Notes: generated from the sequence alone by a model not told the origin. 64,000 nucleotides of DNA from DATAPD01 sp036265385 (GCA_036265385.1 DATAPD010000042.1:372001-436000); one strand, 5' to 3'; counted from the first letter of the stretch, positions 22,465 to 32,324 are shown. Translations and numbers: made by a program.

Positions 22465-24684
22465 CTAATGGAAATTGTTCTCGATCATGATGTGGCTCTC
22501 TTCGCGGCTGCTCATGTCGAAAACGAGCGACTTGCCGTCTGGGCTGAGAGTCAACCAAAACGGAAAGCGTTCGAGCGTGGTTAACGTGCGAATCCGGTGA
22601 TCGGCGAAGCTTAACAGGTTGAGTGTCGGCATCCCCGCCTGCCCCGGAGCGATGAAGTAGATGCCATTTGCACCTTCCGCCCACGAAGCCCAGCTACTCG
22701 GTTTCAGCAGAGGACTCATGCGGGTTTCGGGGCCGCCAAGCACGGGAACGTTCCACATCTCCGGCAGCGGCCCGTCATTCTTTGCGTAAAAGAGAGTCGA
22801 TCCGTCGCGGGATAAGAAGGGCGCGAATCCGCCTTGCATTGTCACTTGGACTGATGGGCCGCCATCGAGAGGAGTTTTCCAGACCTGCCAACTCCCTGTG
22901 CGGTTTGAAGCGAAATAAATCCATCGGCCATCGCGCGACCAACTCGGCACGACATTGCTGTATGCATCCTGGACCACGGCGCGTGGGACGCCGCCGTCCA
23001 TGCGTAAAACGTAAATTGATCCGCGATCTTTCCAGTTGACATCGAATGCGATGCTCTTACCGTCGGGCGACCATCGTGGCGTTCCGGCCAGACGAACGGT
23101 GGTCACTTGGAGGGGATCTGAGCCATCACGGTTGCTGATCCAGACCTCCATGGATCCGTTGCGATCCGAAGTGAAAGCAAGCTTCTTCCCGTCAGGAGAG
23201 AACTGCGCTCCAACATTTGTTCCTGTCGTCGAGGAGACGAGCACATGTGCCGGATCAAGATGGCCTGCACCGATGTCGATCTGCCAAATGTTTAGGGGAC
23301 TCGTGATTTTCTGATAAGCGAGCCGATTCCCGACGCGAGCGACCGCTGGATTCCAGACCTGCTCTCCAACTTCATCGAGTTCCGTGGGACTGCCGCTACT
23401 TACACCGATGCGCCACAGCTTGGAGCCATCACGATTCGATGAATAGATCAGGGCGTGGCCGTCCTGTGTCCACGCCGGGGAGCCGATGATGGAGGGTTCG
23501 TTCTCGAGCAGCTTGCGCGAGGTTTGTTTCACCAGATCATGAACGATCAATTCATAAGGACCGCCACCGGAGTGCCCGCGCACAAATGCGAGCAGAGTTC
23601 TGTCGGGAGAGAATGCAGGGCCCCAATCCGCGTCTGAGGCGCTCGGCGATGTTATGACTTGGCTGTTCAGATTTTCCAAACGGAGGAGAGAAATCCCTGA
23701 GCCGTTTGCTGACTGAGGCGCGCTGAATGCGATCGTCGCGCCATCGGGAGACCAGTCGATCTCGCCTCGGCCTGGCGGCAATGAAATTAGTTTCTTTTCG
23801 ACGCCGCCGCTTGAGGGCACGGTGTACAACGTCCGTTCATTTACTGAAGACCGGGTGAATGCGATCAAGCCTCCGTCCGGAGACCAAGCCGGACAACAAT
23901 CGCCGAGATTCTTTGTCAGCTGGGTGAGTTCGTCCCCAACAACGCCTTTCACGTAAATCCCGGACTGTTCGGGCGCATCGCTTTGGCGGACGAAGGCAAC
24001 GCGAACTCCGTCCGGAGCAAACGCGGGTTCTTTCGTGGCATCTGAGATGTTCGTTAGAGGCTGGAATCGGGCCGCAAGCTCTGCTCGCATCTTCGCTTCG
24101 TGCTCGCGGACTTCTTCGGGAATTCTTGAATGAAAAAATAGGAAGGTTGCGGTTAGAACAACAGCGGAAATGGCGAGTGCTTTCAAGAGATTCCGAAAGA
24201 ATGGCCGCTGCCACGACGAGGGTCTCTGTAGCCTTTCTTCTTTCCGTGCAGTGCGATCTGCCGCGGGTGGTTCCACTGCAACCGGATCCCTTGAGACTCG
24301 CGACTCAGCGGGAATACGCTGCTGAACTTGCTCTTCTGAAACGGGGGACGCGGCTGACTCGATTTTTCCTACAAATCGATAACCTCGTCGAGGCAAGGTC
24401 TCGATGTATTTGGGGTTCTCGGCTGAGTCGCAGAGGGCATCTCGAAGTTTGTTCACGGCTGCGTTCAGCCCGTGATTAAAGTCAACAAACGTGTCCTCGG
24501 GCCAAAGCTCACTCCGGAGTTCCTCTCGCGTTACTAACTCTCCGGGCCGCGAAACCAGCACCGCAAGGATTTCGAATGGCTGACCCACGAGCTTGATGCG
24601 CAGGCCGTTTTTCCACAGCTCATGGGTATGGAGATCGACTTCGTAAGCGCCGAAGCGTACGCGCTGTGGTCTGGACTCGGTCAT
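22465..24684 (-). CDS. CadC-like winged-helix regulator fused to TolB-like PD40 propeller
   Basis: About 739 residues from ATG 24684. The N-terminal 100 residues form an OmpR/PhoB-type winged helix (RFGAYEVDLHTHELWKNG, LVSRPGELVTREEL, ETLPRRGYRFVG). After a proline/arginine-rich linker comes one transmembrane segment near residue 170 (LLKALAISAVVLTATFLFF). The rest is a series of TolB/WD40-like PD40 blades (FAPDGVRVAFV, WSPDGGLIAFT, FSPDGKKLAFTSDRNG, WSPDGKSIAFD). This one-component plan, DNA-binding inside and propeller outside, is widespread in Acidobacteria. The ligand is unknown. It is read divergently from the Sel1-repeat gene, with a palindromic site in between that is a likely operator. 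Confidence 0.9.
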   Translation of the reverse strand: MTESRPQRVRFGAYEVDLHTHELWKNGLRIKLVGQPFEILAVLVSRPGELVTREELRSELWPEDTFVDFNHGLNAAVNKLRDALCDSAENPKYIETLPRRGYRFVGKIESAASPVSEEQVQQRIPAESRVSRDPVAVEPPAADRTARKEERLQRPSSWQRPFFRNLLKALAISAVVLTATFLFFHSRIPEEVREHEAKMRAELAARFQPLTNISDATKEPAFAPDGVRVAFVRQSDAPEQSGIYVKGVVGDELTQLTKNLGDCCPAWSPDGGLIAFTRSSVNERTLYTVPSSGGVEKKLISLPPGRGEIDWSPDGATIAFSAPQSANGSGISLLRLENLNSQVITSPSASDADWGPAFSPDRTLLAFVRGHSGGGPYELIVHDLVKQTSRKLLENEPSIIGSPAWTQDGHALIYSSNRDGSKLWRIGVSSGSPTELDEVGEQVWNPAVARVGNRLAYQKITSPLNIWQIDIGAGHLDPAHVLVSSTTGTNVGAQFSPDGKKLAFTSDRNGSMEVWISNRDGSDPLQVTTVRLAGTPRWSPDGKSIAFDVNWKDRGSIYVLRMDGGVPRAVVQDAYSNVVPSWSRDGRWIYFASNRTGSWQVWKTPLDGGPSVQVTMQGGFAPFLSRDGSTLFYAKNDGPLPEMWNVPVLGGPETRMSPLLKPSSWASWAEGANGIYFIAPGQAGMPTLNLLSFADHRIRTLTTLERFPFWLTLSPDGKSLVFDMSSREESHIMIENNFH

Positions 24685-24820
24685 CGACCCCTCATTTACG
24701 AAGACTTGGCTCTGAATTGTACCCGGTGAGAAAGGTTGGCGACGGTAGAACGCCACGCCGATCTGTTCCTTGCGGGAGAAATATCTGAGCTTAGGAACTT
24801 TTCAAATCAATCATTTACCG

Positions 24821-24850
24821 GATGAGGTGCCTCATTCCACCCGAATGAGG
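24821..24850. promoter_or_regulatory. Palindromic candidate operator in divergent promoter region
   Basis: CCTCATTC (24830-24837) and GAATGAGG (24843-24850) form a perfect 8-base inverted repeat with a 5-base spacer. A third half-site GATGAGG (24821-24827) can also pair with the middle arm. The site lies between the CadC-like regulator and the Sel1-repeat gene, suitable for autoregulation or for control of both. Confidence 0.55.
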
Positions 24851-24966
24851 TGGCATGAACATACAAATAACCCAGCTTGCATTGAGGTAGTCCCGGCGCG
24901 AACGCATTCTCTGTCCCGCGGGCCCGGAAGGCAGTCGCAAATTTTCACCCGGGCAGGAGGACGCTT

Positions 24967-26007
24967 ATGAACAGAACGTTTCGGAACAGTTGCATAGTGG
25001 CGATGGTGGCCGCTTTATTGTCTGGTCTGCCGTTGATGGCCGGGGAACAGAAGTCTAACGAACAATGCAGTCTGGCTGTCTTCGCCCAGACCGCGCCCAA
25101 ACTGGACAGAGTTTGCGATGAAGGCACGATTCGAAAACTAGCAAAGAACGGGCAGGTCTTCGAACAGAACCAGCTTGGTATGGCATCCGTGTTGGGTGTA
25201 GCGGCGGGATCAACGGCACAAGATGCGCTCAAGTGGTTCGAGAAAGCTGCTCATCACGGTTATGCGCCCGCACAGGTCAACCTGGCGGTGATGTATTCCA
25301 ATGGGTGGGGCACGGCGCCGAACCAAGCAGCAGCTCTTAACTGGTTGCACGCGGCGGCCGATCAAGGGTACGCAGGAGCGAACTATAACCTTGGTGTGAT
25401 GTACATGGAAGGTCGTGGCGTTCCTCAGGATTACGCAGAAGCCATGCGTTACTTCCAAAAGGGCGCAGAGGGTGGTGACACTCGTGCGCAGACCAACGTG
25501 GGATTTCTTTTTGACCACGGGCTGGGTGTGAAGCAGGATTACGTCACCGCACTGACCTGGTATCGGCGAGCCGCCGAGGCAGGGAATGCGCTCGCACAAA
25601 ACAATCTTGCAGACCTGATCTTGCGCGGAGAAGGGATTGCGCAAAACGACTCCGAAGCATTCCAGTGGTTCGAGAAAGCGGCAGTCCAGGGGAACACGGG
25701 CGCACGCATAAAGTTGGGATATCTCTATGCGAATGGTCGAGGCACGCAAAAAGATCTGCAACTTGCCTACGAGTGGATCCTTGCGGCATCGCTGGCGGGC
25801 GACCAACGCGGGCAGTATCTGATCAAGCCGCTGGAATCCGCGCTTTCTCCGGTCCAGTTGCGTACAGCACAAGATCGTGCGCATGTTTTGTTTGCTGAAA
25901 AAGGCGCATCTGAGATGTCGGCGACTCTGAAGGTGGATCCCAACTGCATTGCAGGGGAAACTCTTTCGGGAACGGCGTGCTCGTCTACGCCACGGCCGCG
26001 GCAGTGA
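24967..26007 (+). CDS. Secreted Sel1-like repeat (TPR) protein
   Basis: 346 residues. A signal peptide covers about residues 1-26. From residue 80 to 270 there are at least five Sel1-like repeats of 36 residues with the pattern A-x2-NLGVMYxxGxGVxxDYxxAxxWYRxAA (for example NLGVMYMEGRGVPQDYAEAM and KLGYLYANGRGTQKDLQLAY). Such solenoids mediate protein-protein contacts, often in the envelope. The C-terminal 60 residues are not repeat-like and contain two cysteines. ATG 24967 follows AGGAGG. The gene is divergent from the CadC-like regulator and overlaps the end of the convergent TPR-GAF gene by about 22 bases. Confidence 0.88.
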   Translation: MNRTFRNSCIVAMVAALLSGLPLMAGEQKSNEQCSLAVFAQTAPKLDRVCDEGTIRKLAKNGQVFEQNQLGMASVLGVAAGSTAQDALKWFEKAAHHGYAPAQVNLAVMYSNGWGTAPNQAAALNWLHAAADQGYAGANYNLGVMYMEGRGVPQDYAEAMRYFQKGAEGGDTRAQTNVGFLFDHGLGVKQDYVTALTWYRRAAEAGNALAQNNLADLILRGEGIAQNDSEAFQWFEKAAVQGNTGARIKLGYLYANGRGTQKDLQLAYEWILAASLAGDQRGQYLIKPLESALSPVQLRTAQDRAHVLFAEKGASEMSATLKVDPNCIAGETLSGTACSSTPRPRQ

Positions 26008-28576
26008 GGTTCTCGGCCTGGCACACTACCTTGCCGAGTCCTTGCGTCATGGCTGAGTCCAGCGCTTGCTCGGCACGGTTAATCACTTCGGTGACTATGT
26101 CCACCGCATCGTACTGTTGGCGGACGACGGCTTCAGCAAGACCGGCTGAGAAGTTTACTTGTTGATCTTTGCCGGGGAGCTTTACGTCCGCCAGCAGCTT
26201 ACGTAATTTCTCGACCGCCATCAGCGCTTCCTTTTCCGGAGTTTCTCCGAGAATGATGGCAATGGTGGTCATGCCGTAGCGGAATGCCAAATCGTTGCTG
26301 CGGATGTTCGATGCGAAAAGATGTCCAACCTGTTCCATCAAAGATTGCACGGCGGCTTCGCCGAATTCTTTGATCATGGCGCCCGCCTTGCCGAATTGCG
26401 CGAGCAGGATGGTGACAGAGGTTCCTTGTTGCATGGCCCGGCGTGTTTCGGCCTGCAGTAGGTCGAGATAGGATGCGCGCTTCAGCAAGCCAGATTTTTC
26501 ATCGGTGACCGACAGATTTTTGACCAGACGCCGCAGGCCCGCATTGTTTAGAGCGATCACCGCTTGATCAGACAGGGTCTTAAGAACGACCATGTCGGAA
26601 GAGTGCCATCCGCGCGCTGTGCCCTGGATCAGAATCAAAATACCCACTGGGTCTTCACCATCCGCTAACGGAAGTGCGAGTAAGGACGCCGCACCGAGTT
26701 CGGAGAGCGCTTGCTTCGCATTCTGAAGATCTGGTGAAACCATCGCGTCGGTAATGAGCAATGATCCTCGAGCAATAGCGAGGTCCTGCACAACCGCCAC
26801 TAGGGTCGCGAGCGAGGCGGAAGAACCAGCGGGGACGCCGTCAGAGGTGCACTCCTGCACAGCGGTTGGGGGAAGGCCAGGTCGACGCATTGCAGCGATG
26901 CACCGAGTCACGCGCCAATGGCTGCCGATCTCGGCGACAGCGGTCCGCAAGACGGCATCCGCAGTGTTCTGGTGGTAAAGCTTGCGGGTAATTTCGGCGA
27001 CGCGCGTGAGACTGGTCATGTCCCCAGAATCAGTTGCGGGTACCTGAGCGGGAAGCTCGGTTTTGGCAGCAATTGGAGAGGAACTCGCTTGAGTAGCCTG
27101 GGCAGGAGCGGGTTGCGCAGAGTTCGCTCGCTGCGGGGTCATTCCGGCCGCGATGTAGAGTCGTTGCAAATCTTCGTTGTGCTGTTCTTCGCGCGGGAAA
27201 AGTTCCTGGATCCTTTGCAGGCGCTCGATCGCTTTCGATCGCATACCGTACTGCACAAGGATTTCAGCCTGCAGCATTAAATCCTGTAGCGCAGCTGTGC
27301 CCAGTGTCGGTTCTTCTGGTTTGCTGGAAGGCTCCGGTTCCTGTTTGCTGATCGGTGTAAAGCGCGAAGCGATCACACGAAAACGCTTTTCATCGATCTT
27401 GCCCTTGAGCATTTCGAGGCGCTTGGCGTGGCCATGCTCGTACGGGTCCACTTCTGCTGCACGATCCAGACATTCACCTGCTTTTTCGTAGTTCGCCAGG
27501 CTCACATACAAATCGAAAAGTTTGAGGAGCGTTTGGGAATAGTCGACTTCGCGATTGGAGGAGTTGTACAACTCGCTCAAAAACTCGAGCAGCTCAGGCG
27601 AGGCCTCGTGTTTTGCGACCACGTCCTGCATAAGCGCGGTGAACGAACGGCGTTCTCCTCGTCGGCGCTGGAATTGTTCGAGTTTTCGGGCAAGAGCTGT
27701 CGCTTCCTTGTCGAAACCGGAATCAACAAGGCCACCGATGAGGTCTGCCACCTGCTGTACGCGAGTCGGGTTTTGTTCGAAGAGTTGCCAAAGGAGAGGT
27801 TCAGCTTCGACGCAACGGTTGGCCGCGATCAATGCCTTCGTGTAAGTGTCGCGTAATTCGAGCGATGCGTCGCCTGACTGAACATGCGGCTCCAGAATGA
27901 AGATGGCAGCGCCCACTTCGCCTTGAGAAAGTAGACTCTTGCCGTAGGCAAGGCCGATCTGCACATCACTGGAATCCTCGGTATAAGCACGCTCGACCCA
28001 GCTTGCAAAAGGTGTGCCCGCTGCCTCCGCGAGCTGAGAAACTTTCAGGAAGGAGGAGGCGGCCGTTTGGTGGTCTCCAACTTCGGACGAGAGTTCCGCG
28101 AGGCGAAGATAGTTTTGCTGTGTCGGTTCGAGCGCCACCAGCCGCTTCATGACCGGTAGTGCTTCTTCCTTCTGCACACCTCGGCCTAAATCTTCCAGCG
28201 CGTTTTCGTAAGTGCCAACCGCAAGTTTCTTGTTGGAAGGCTCCAGAAGTTCGCCGAAACGAACCTTTTGTTTCCAGGTCGGATTGCCGTATCGCGACAG
28301 TTTCTTATAAGTGAGGCTCGCCCGGGTCGCATCGCCTGTCTGCATCTGGCGTTCAAAGAGCTCACCTAGCAAACGTACGGCCTGACCATTGCGATTCAGA
28401 GAAAGGCACAGGTCCGCTGACAGTTGGCGAACGTTGTCGTTCTCCGGATCTTCTTTCAGGATCTCGAGATACTCTTCGAGCGCATCTTCGGTTTTGCCGC
28501 GTTGAAGCAGCTTTTCCGCGCCCGCAACACGACGCACGATCTCGGCCCGCTTGGAAGGGTCTGGCATGAGCGGCAA
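25985..28576 (-). CDS. TPR - GAF - degenerate GGDEF protein
   Basis: 863 residues. Roughly the first 480 residues are tetratricopeptide-type helices (EDALEEYLEILKEDPENDNV is a clear unit). A proline/alanine-rich linker (QPAPAQATQASSSP) follows, then a GAF-like domain from about 520 to 690 (VLRTAVAEIGSHWRVTRCIA, LLALPLADGEDPVGILILI). The last 170 residues resemble a diguanylate cyclase fold (KSGLLKRASYLDLLQAE, FRYGMTTIAIILGET). However, the GGDEF active-site loop reads YGMTT, so it cannot make c-di-GMP and may only bind nucleotide or protein. No transmembrane segment is seen, so it is cytoplasmic. It is probably a signalling scaffold. Confidence 0.82.
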   Translation of the reverse strand: MPLMPDPSKRAEIVRRVAGAEKLLQRGKTEDALEEYLEILKEDPENDNVRQLSADLCLSLNRNGQAVRLLGELFERQMQTGDATRASLTYKKLSRYGNPTWKQKVRFGELLEPSNKKLAVGTYENALEDLGRGVQKEEALPVMKRLVALEPTQQNYLRLAELSSEVGDHQTAASSFLKVSQLAEAAGTPFASWVERAYTEDSSDVQIGLAYGKSLLSQGEVGAAIFILEPHVQSGDASLELRDTYTKALIAANRCVEAEPLLWQLFEQNPTRVQQVADLIGGLVDSGFDKEATALARKLEQFQRRRGERRSFTALMQDVVAKHEASPELLEFLSELYNSSNREVDYSQTLLKLFDLYVSLANYEKAGECLDRAAEVDPYEHGHAKRLEMLKGKIDEKRFRVIASRFTPISKQEPEPSSKPEEPTLGTAALQDLMLQAEILVQYGMRSKAIERLQRIQELFPREEQHNEDLQRLYIAAGMTPQRANSAQPAPAQATQASSSPIAAKTELPAQVPATDSGDMTSLTRVAEITRKLYHQNTADAVLRTAVAEIGSHWRVTRCIAAMRRPGLPPTAVQECTSDGVPAGSSASLATLVAVVQDLAIARGSLLITDAMVSPDLQNAKQALSELGAASLLALPLADGEDPVGILILIQGTARGWHSSDMVVLKTLSDQAVIALNNAGLRRLVKNLSVTDEKSGLLKRASYLDLLQAETRRAMQQGTSVTILLAQFGKAGAMIKEFGEAAVQSLMEQVGHLFASNIRSNDLAFRYGMTTIAIILGETPEKEALMAVEKLRKLLADVKLPGKDQQVNFSAGLAEAVVRQQYDAVDIVTEVINRAEQALDSAMTQGLGKVVCQAENLTAAAVA

Positions 28577-28726
28577 ATAAAGACAGTAACTCGCTTTCGA
28601 TTCTAGGGTTTGCTCCCACCCTCAGCAACGACGTAACGTGGCGTCGCGATTACGAAAGTCATACTTGCGGAGTGGGAATCGAGCCAGCCATTTTGGAATT
28701 TATTCGCCTTCTGGTATACGAGCACG

Positions 28727-30079
28727 ATGCCAACGGAGCAGGAACTCACACACGAGCAAGGGCTTCGCCGCCAGCTCAGCGCCGGACAGATGGCGATGGT
28801 GGCGGTTGGCGGCTCGATCGGCACCGGCCTGTTGCTGGGAACAGCGCCCGCTATAGAGCTGGCTGGTCCCGCAGTGATCCTGAGCTTTGTGCTCGCGGCG
28901 TTCATCAACTGGACAGTTGCACTGGCATTGGGGGAATTGGCATGCGCGCATCCGGCAGCTGGATCGTTCGGCGTTTACGGGGATCTTTACTTGAACGATT
29001 GGGCCGGATTTCTTTCACGAGGCGGTTATTGGGCGGCGATTGCCGTGTCGATCGGTGCGGAGATGGTCGCGGCCACTGTGTACATGGCGCACTGGTTCCC
29101 GCGAGTGGATTCCGCGGTCTGGATCGCTTTGTTTTCTCTTCTGTTGCTGGTGGTCAACTTCCGCGGAGTCGGGTCGTACGGCCGCTTTGAGTTCTGGTTC
29201 GCGATGATCAAGGTGGTCGTCATTGCGGCCTTTATCGTTCTCGGCGCTTTTTTGTTGCTGTCCGGGAAGACGGCCCCGCAGTTCACAACGCAAGGTGGAT
29301 TCTTTGCCCGTGGATTTCTTGCGCCCCTGCTCGCCATGACTTTTGCGATATATACGTTCGGCGGTGTGGAGTTTGTCGCGGTGACGTCCGGAGAATCACG
29401 CTCGCGGGAAGACGTGGCACAAGCCGTACGAATCACATTTGGGATGCTGATGTTGCTTTACCTCGGAGCAATCACCGTGCTGGTCGGCATACTTCCGTGG
29501 AACCGCGCGGGAGTAACGGAGAGTCCTTTTGTCAGCGTGTTTCGGTCGGTGAGTCTTCCGGGAGCGAGCGACTTCATGAACTTTGTTGTGCTCACGGCAG
29601 CGCTGTCGGGAGCAAATGCGGCTTTATATGTGTCATCGCGAATGCTTTTTTCGATGGCGCGAAATGGGTGGGCGCCGGCGATCCTGGGCCACCTGAATGC
29701 GAAGGGATCTCCGAATTATGCGTTGCTGGTTTCTGCTTACGGAATTGTGGTCGCGCTCGTCCTGACGCGATGGGCTCCCGCGAAAGCATTCGAGTACATT
29801 TTGCGAGGTGCGTTCTTCGGAATGATCCTGTCATGGGTCGTTTCGCTGGCCGCGCACATTTCATTTCGTCGACGTGCCACGCCAGCGGAAATTGCCGACC
29901 TGCCTTTGCGGTCTCCGCTGGGTGGATGGGGATCGATCATCGGGTTGACGGTTATTTGCGCGGTGATTCTGAAAGGCTGGTACGACTCGGGCGTGAACGC
30001 GGTGTGCGGTGTGCTGTATCTGATTCTGCTGACAGGGGCATATGTTGCGATCAAGGCAACAAGAACCAGAAGCCAGTAA
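28727..30079 (+). CDS. Amino-acid permease of the APC superfamily
   Basis: 450 residues with twelve hydrophobic segments. The conserved first helix motif is VAVGGSIGTGLLLGTAPAI, and the loop after helix 8 has the usual SGANAALYVSSRMLFSMARN pattern of the AAT family (GABA, lysine or aromatic permeases). It imports an amino acid with protons. The substrate cannot be read from the sequence, but the adjacent kynureninase-like gene suggests an aromatic amino acid or a related compound. Its stop TAA (30077-30079) lies inside a heptamer-period tract. Confidence 0.9.
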   Translation: MPTEQELTHEQGLRRQLSAGQMAMVAVGGSIGTGLLLGTAPAIELAGPAVILSFVLAAFINWTVALALGELACAHPAAGSFGVYGDLYLNDWAGFLSRGGYWAAIAVSIGAEMVAATVYMAHWFPRVDSAVWIALFSLLLLVVNFRGVGSYGRFEFWFAMIKVVVIAAFIVLGAFLLLSGKTAPQFTTQGGFFARGFLAPLLAMTFAIYTFGGVEFVAVTSGESRSREDVAQAVRITFGMLMLLYLGAITVLVGILPWNRAGVTESPFVSVFRSVSLPGASDFMNFVVLTAALSGANAALYVSSRMLFSMARNGWAPAILGHLNAKGSPNYALLVSAYGIVVALVLTRWAPAKAFEYILRGAFFGMILSWVVSLAAHISFRRRATPAEIADLPLRSPLGGWGSIIGLTVICAVILKGWYDSGVNAVCGVLYLILLTGAYVAIKATRTRSQ

Positions 30080-30100
30080 CTGGCAGCCTGGAGCCTGGAA
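30064..30100. repeat. Heptamer-period tract at the permease stop
   Basis: The tract reads CCAGAAG, CCAGTAA, CTGGCAG, CCTGGAG, CCTGGAA with seven-base spacing. The permease stop codon TAA is part of the second unit. Confidence 0.6.
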
Positions 30101-30133
30101 GCCATCGTCTAAAGCGGCATTTACAATAGCTAC

Positions 30134-31303
30134 ATGTCCGACGAGCTTCTGCGCTATCGCCCCGAATTCCCCATTCTTGAGCGCACTACTTACATGATCA
30201 GCAACTCTCTCGGCGCCATGCCGAAGGGAGTGTACGACTCGCTGAAAGGCTATGCGGACACCTGGGCGACGCGCGGCGTGCGCGCCTGGGAAGAGACCTG
30301 GTGGATGCGCAATGCCGAGGTCGGCGACGAGATTGGCGCTCTGATGAATGCGCCCAAGGGATCGGTCTGTACACACCAGAACGTTACGTCCTGTCAGGCC
30401 ATCATCGCTTCCTGCTTCGACTTTTCCGACAAACGGAATAAGGTCGTGTATTCGGACCTCAACTTTCCCTCGGTGATGTACTTCTGGGAAGCGCAACAGA
30501 AAACGGGCGCGCGCGTGCACATGGTGAAGACGGATGACGGCGTGCACGTGCCGCTCGAGCGACTGCTTGATGCGATCGATGAACAGACGATGGTCGTTCC
30601 GATCTCGCACGTGATTTTTCGCAGTTCGTTCATCAACGATGCGAAAGCGATCATCGAGAAGGCTCATCGCGTCGGAGCCCACGTTGTGCTCGATACCTTT
30701 CAGTCATTGGGCTCTGTTCCTGTCGATATCCAGGCGTTGAATGCGGATTTTGCGACGGGTGGCGTTCTCAAGTGGCTCTGCGGCGGGCCGGGTGTTGCTT
30801 ACCTTTATGTGCGTCCTGATCTCGGGCGCAAACTTGAACCTCGACTCACCGGTTGGCACGCACACCAGAATCCATTCGCATTCGAAGTCGGGCCGATTCG
30901 CTACACGGAGCAGCCGTACAAATTTTTAAATGGCACGCTGAATATTCCAGCGCTCGAAGCGGCGCGGCCGGGACTTCGCATCATGAATGAAGTTGGTGTC
31001 GAACGGATCCGCGCGAAGTCGAAGCGACAGACCGCTCGGCTTATCGAGCTTGCGAATCAGCATGGCTGGCGAGTGAATACGCCGCGCGATCCGGAACGCC
31101 GCGGAGGCACGGTGTCGATCGACATGCCGGACGCGCCGGAAGTCTGTCGAGAACTGCTCAAGCGCGACATCCTGGTGGACTATCGTCCGAAGGCAGGCGT
31201 GCGCTTCTCACCGCATTTCTACAATACGGATCAGGAAATCGAGACGGCGATTGGGGCGGTGGAAGAGATTCTGAAGGAACGGCACGCTGAAGCTGTGCGG
31301 TAG
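30134..31303 (+). CDS. kynU: Kynureninase-like PLP enzyme (class V aminotransferase fold)
   Basis: 389 residues. Kynureninase cleaves kynurenine to anthranilate and alanine in tryptophan breakdown. The PLP lysine is in GGVLKWLCGGPG near residue 215, and the aspartate of the PLP ring in VVLDTFQSLGSVP near 190. The C-terminal part has RPGLRIMNEVGVERIR and the VDYRPKAGVRFSPHFYNT motif, all as in kynureninases, including the family's SNSLGAMP near the N-terminus. It follows the amino-acid permease by 55 bases on the same strand. No tryptophan dioxygenase or formamidase is nearby, so a related substrate remains possible. Confidence 0.8.
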   Translation: MSDELLRYRPEFPILERTTYMISNSLGAMPKGVYDSLKGYADTWATRGVRAWEETWWMRNAEVGDEIGALMNAPKGSVCTHQNVTSCQAIIASCFDFSDKRNKVVYSDLNFPSVMYFWEAQQKTGARVHMVKTDDGVHVPLERLLDAIDEQTMVVPISHVIFRSSFINDAKAIIEKAHRVGAHVVLDTFQSLGSVPVDIQALNADFATGGVLKWLCGGPGVAYLYVRPDLGRKLEPRLTGWHAHQNPFAFEVGPIRYTEQPYKFLNGTLNIPALEAARPGLRIMNEVGVERIRAKSKRQTARLIELANQHGWRVNTPRDPERRGGTVSIDMPDAPEVCRELLKRDILVDYRPKAGVRFSPHFYNTDQEIETAIGAVEEILKERHAEAVR

Positions 31304-31377
31304 GGCGGGGCTCGGCCTCCTCTTTTGACGTGCGGGAACGAACTAAAATGAATTGTAATGGTGTTGGTAACAATTGG

Positions 31378-32088
31378 TTATCCTTGAGTAATGATCTGTG
31401 TCTCGCGCCGAGTGGTTTGCTCTGAATAGGTGTTAGGAGGATAAAAGCGCGACGCAATCTCTGCGCCTAAAGAAAAACAGATCGAACGAATAAGAGGAAC
31501 AGTGAAAGCGAAGTAGCTTCTCACCTCTGCCGGACCAAGATTGCCACCGAGCACATTGATTCTGCCCAGGACCACTCCACGACCAGCCACTGCTAATCCG
31601 AACATGAACCATGCTGCGGCGAGCACCCAGATCCATTTCGTTGCCGAGTTGCGCCAAGTGCGCCACATGCCAAATCCGATCGCAGCTGCGCAAATTCCAC
31701 TTAAAATGCTCTCCTTCCAAATGACCGAAGCGATGCTGTGAGGCTGAAGCAGTTTGCCGATTGTCGCCAGCTCCAGTGTTACAGTTCCCACAACCGCGAC
31801 TGCAAGATTGATCAGCAGCAGGCAACCAAACTTCAGATAGCGAAGCGTGGAGACCACGAGCTCTGAATCAGCCCACATTCGTGCTGGTCTCTCGCGAGAG
31901 CTTGAGTGATGAGTCCTCTCCTGCGAATGGTCCTGTGAGAGCTTCACAACCTCGATTTGCCTTCTTGCCAATTCATTTTCTAAAGCAGTATGAGCGTCGG
32001 ATGTTAACTGTGCCCAATCCACCGCCAAGCGGACCAGTTCCTCATCCGTTTTTGCTTTATACAGTGTTGCGAATTCTTCTATCTCCAT
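31378..32088 (-). CDS. Membrane protein with soluble helical N-terminus, unknown function
   Basis: 236 residues from ATG 32088. The N-terminal 50 residues (MEIEEFATLYKAKTDEELVR, ALENELARRQ) form an amphipathic helix hairpin. After a polar linker come four hydrophobic segments (about 90-112, 125-145, 150-172, 195-215). The N-terminal pattern FxxLYxxKTDEELxxLA is common in Acidobacteria proteins of unknown role. A longer frame reaching 32571 exists but its extra 161 residues look noncoding and overlap other frames. Confidence 0.65.
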   Translation of the reverse strand: MEIEEFATLYKAKTDEELVRLAVDWAQLTSDAHTALENELARRQIEVVKLSQDHSQERTHHSSSRERPARMWADSELVVSTLRYLKFGCLLLINLAVAVVGTVTLELATIGKLLQPHSIASVIWKESILSGICAAAIGFGMWRTWRNSATKWIWVLAAAWFMFGLAVAGRGVVLGRINVLGGNLGPAEVRSYFAFTVPLIRSICFSLGAEIASRFYPPNTYSEQTTRRETQIITQG

Positions 32089-32198
32089 CGCGCGGAATAC
32101 TAGTTCACCAGCATTTCCGAAAACAATAGCCCGGCCCAATTTGGCTCGGGCGGGAGCGGAGTAATCCGTCAATGAGTGTAATGCCGATTTATCAAGAA

Positions 32199-32324
32199 CT
32201 ACCGCATCCGATGCAATTGGTACAACAAGGCTACGACCAGGACAACCAAGAGCACGACAAGCATCACTTCCAATAGAACCGTCGACCAGCTTCGAGGAGG
32301 ATAGAATTTTCTGCCGCCGGGCAT
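32199..32324 (-). CDS. Possible small single-span membrane peptide
   Basis: 41 residues, MPGGRKFYPPRSW followed by a strongly hydrophobic helix (MLVVLLVVLVVALLYQL). It lies between two minus-strand genes. No convincing ribosome site is present, so the call is weak; the hydrophobic run is the only support. Confidence 0.3.
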   Translation of the reverse strand: MPGGRKFYPPRSWSTVLLEVMLVVLLVVLVVALLYQLHRMR

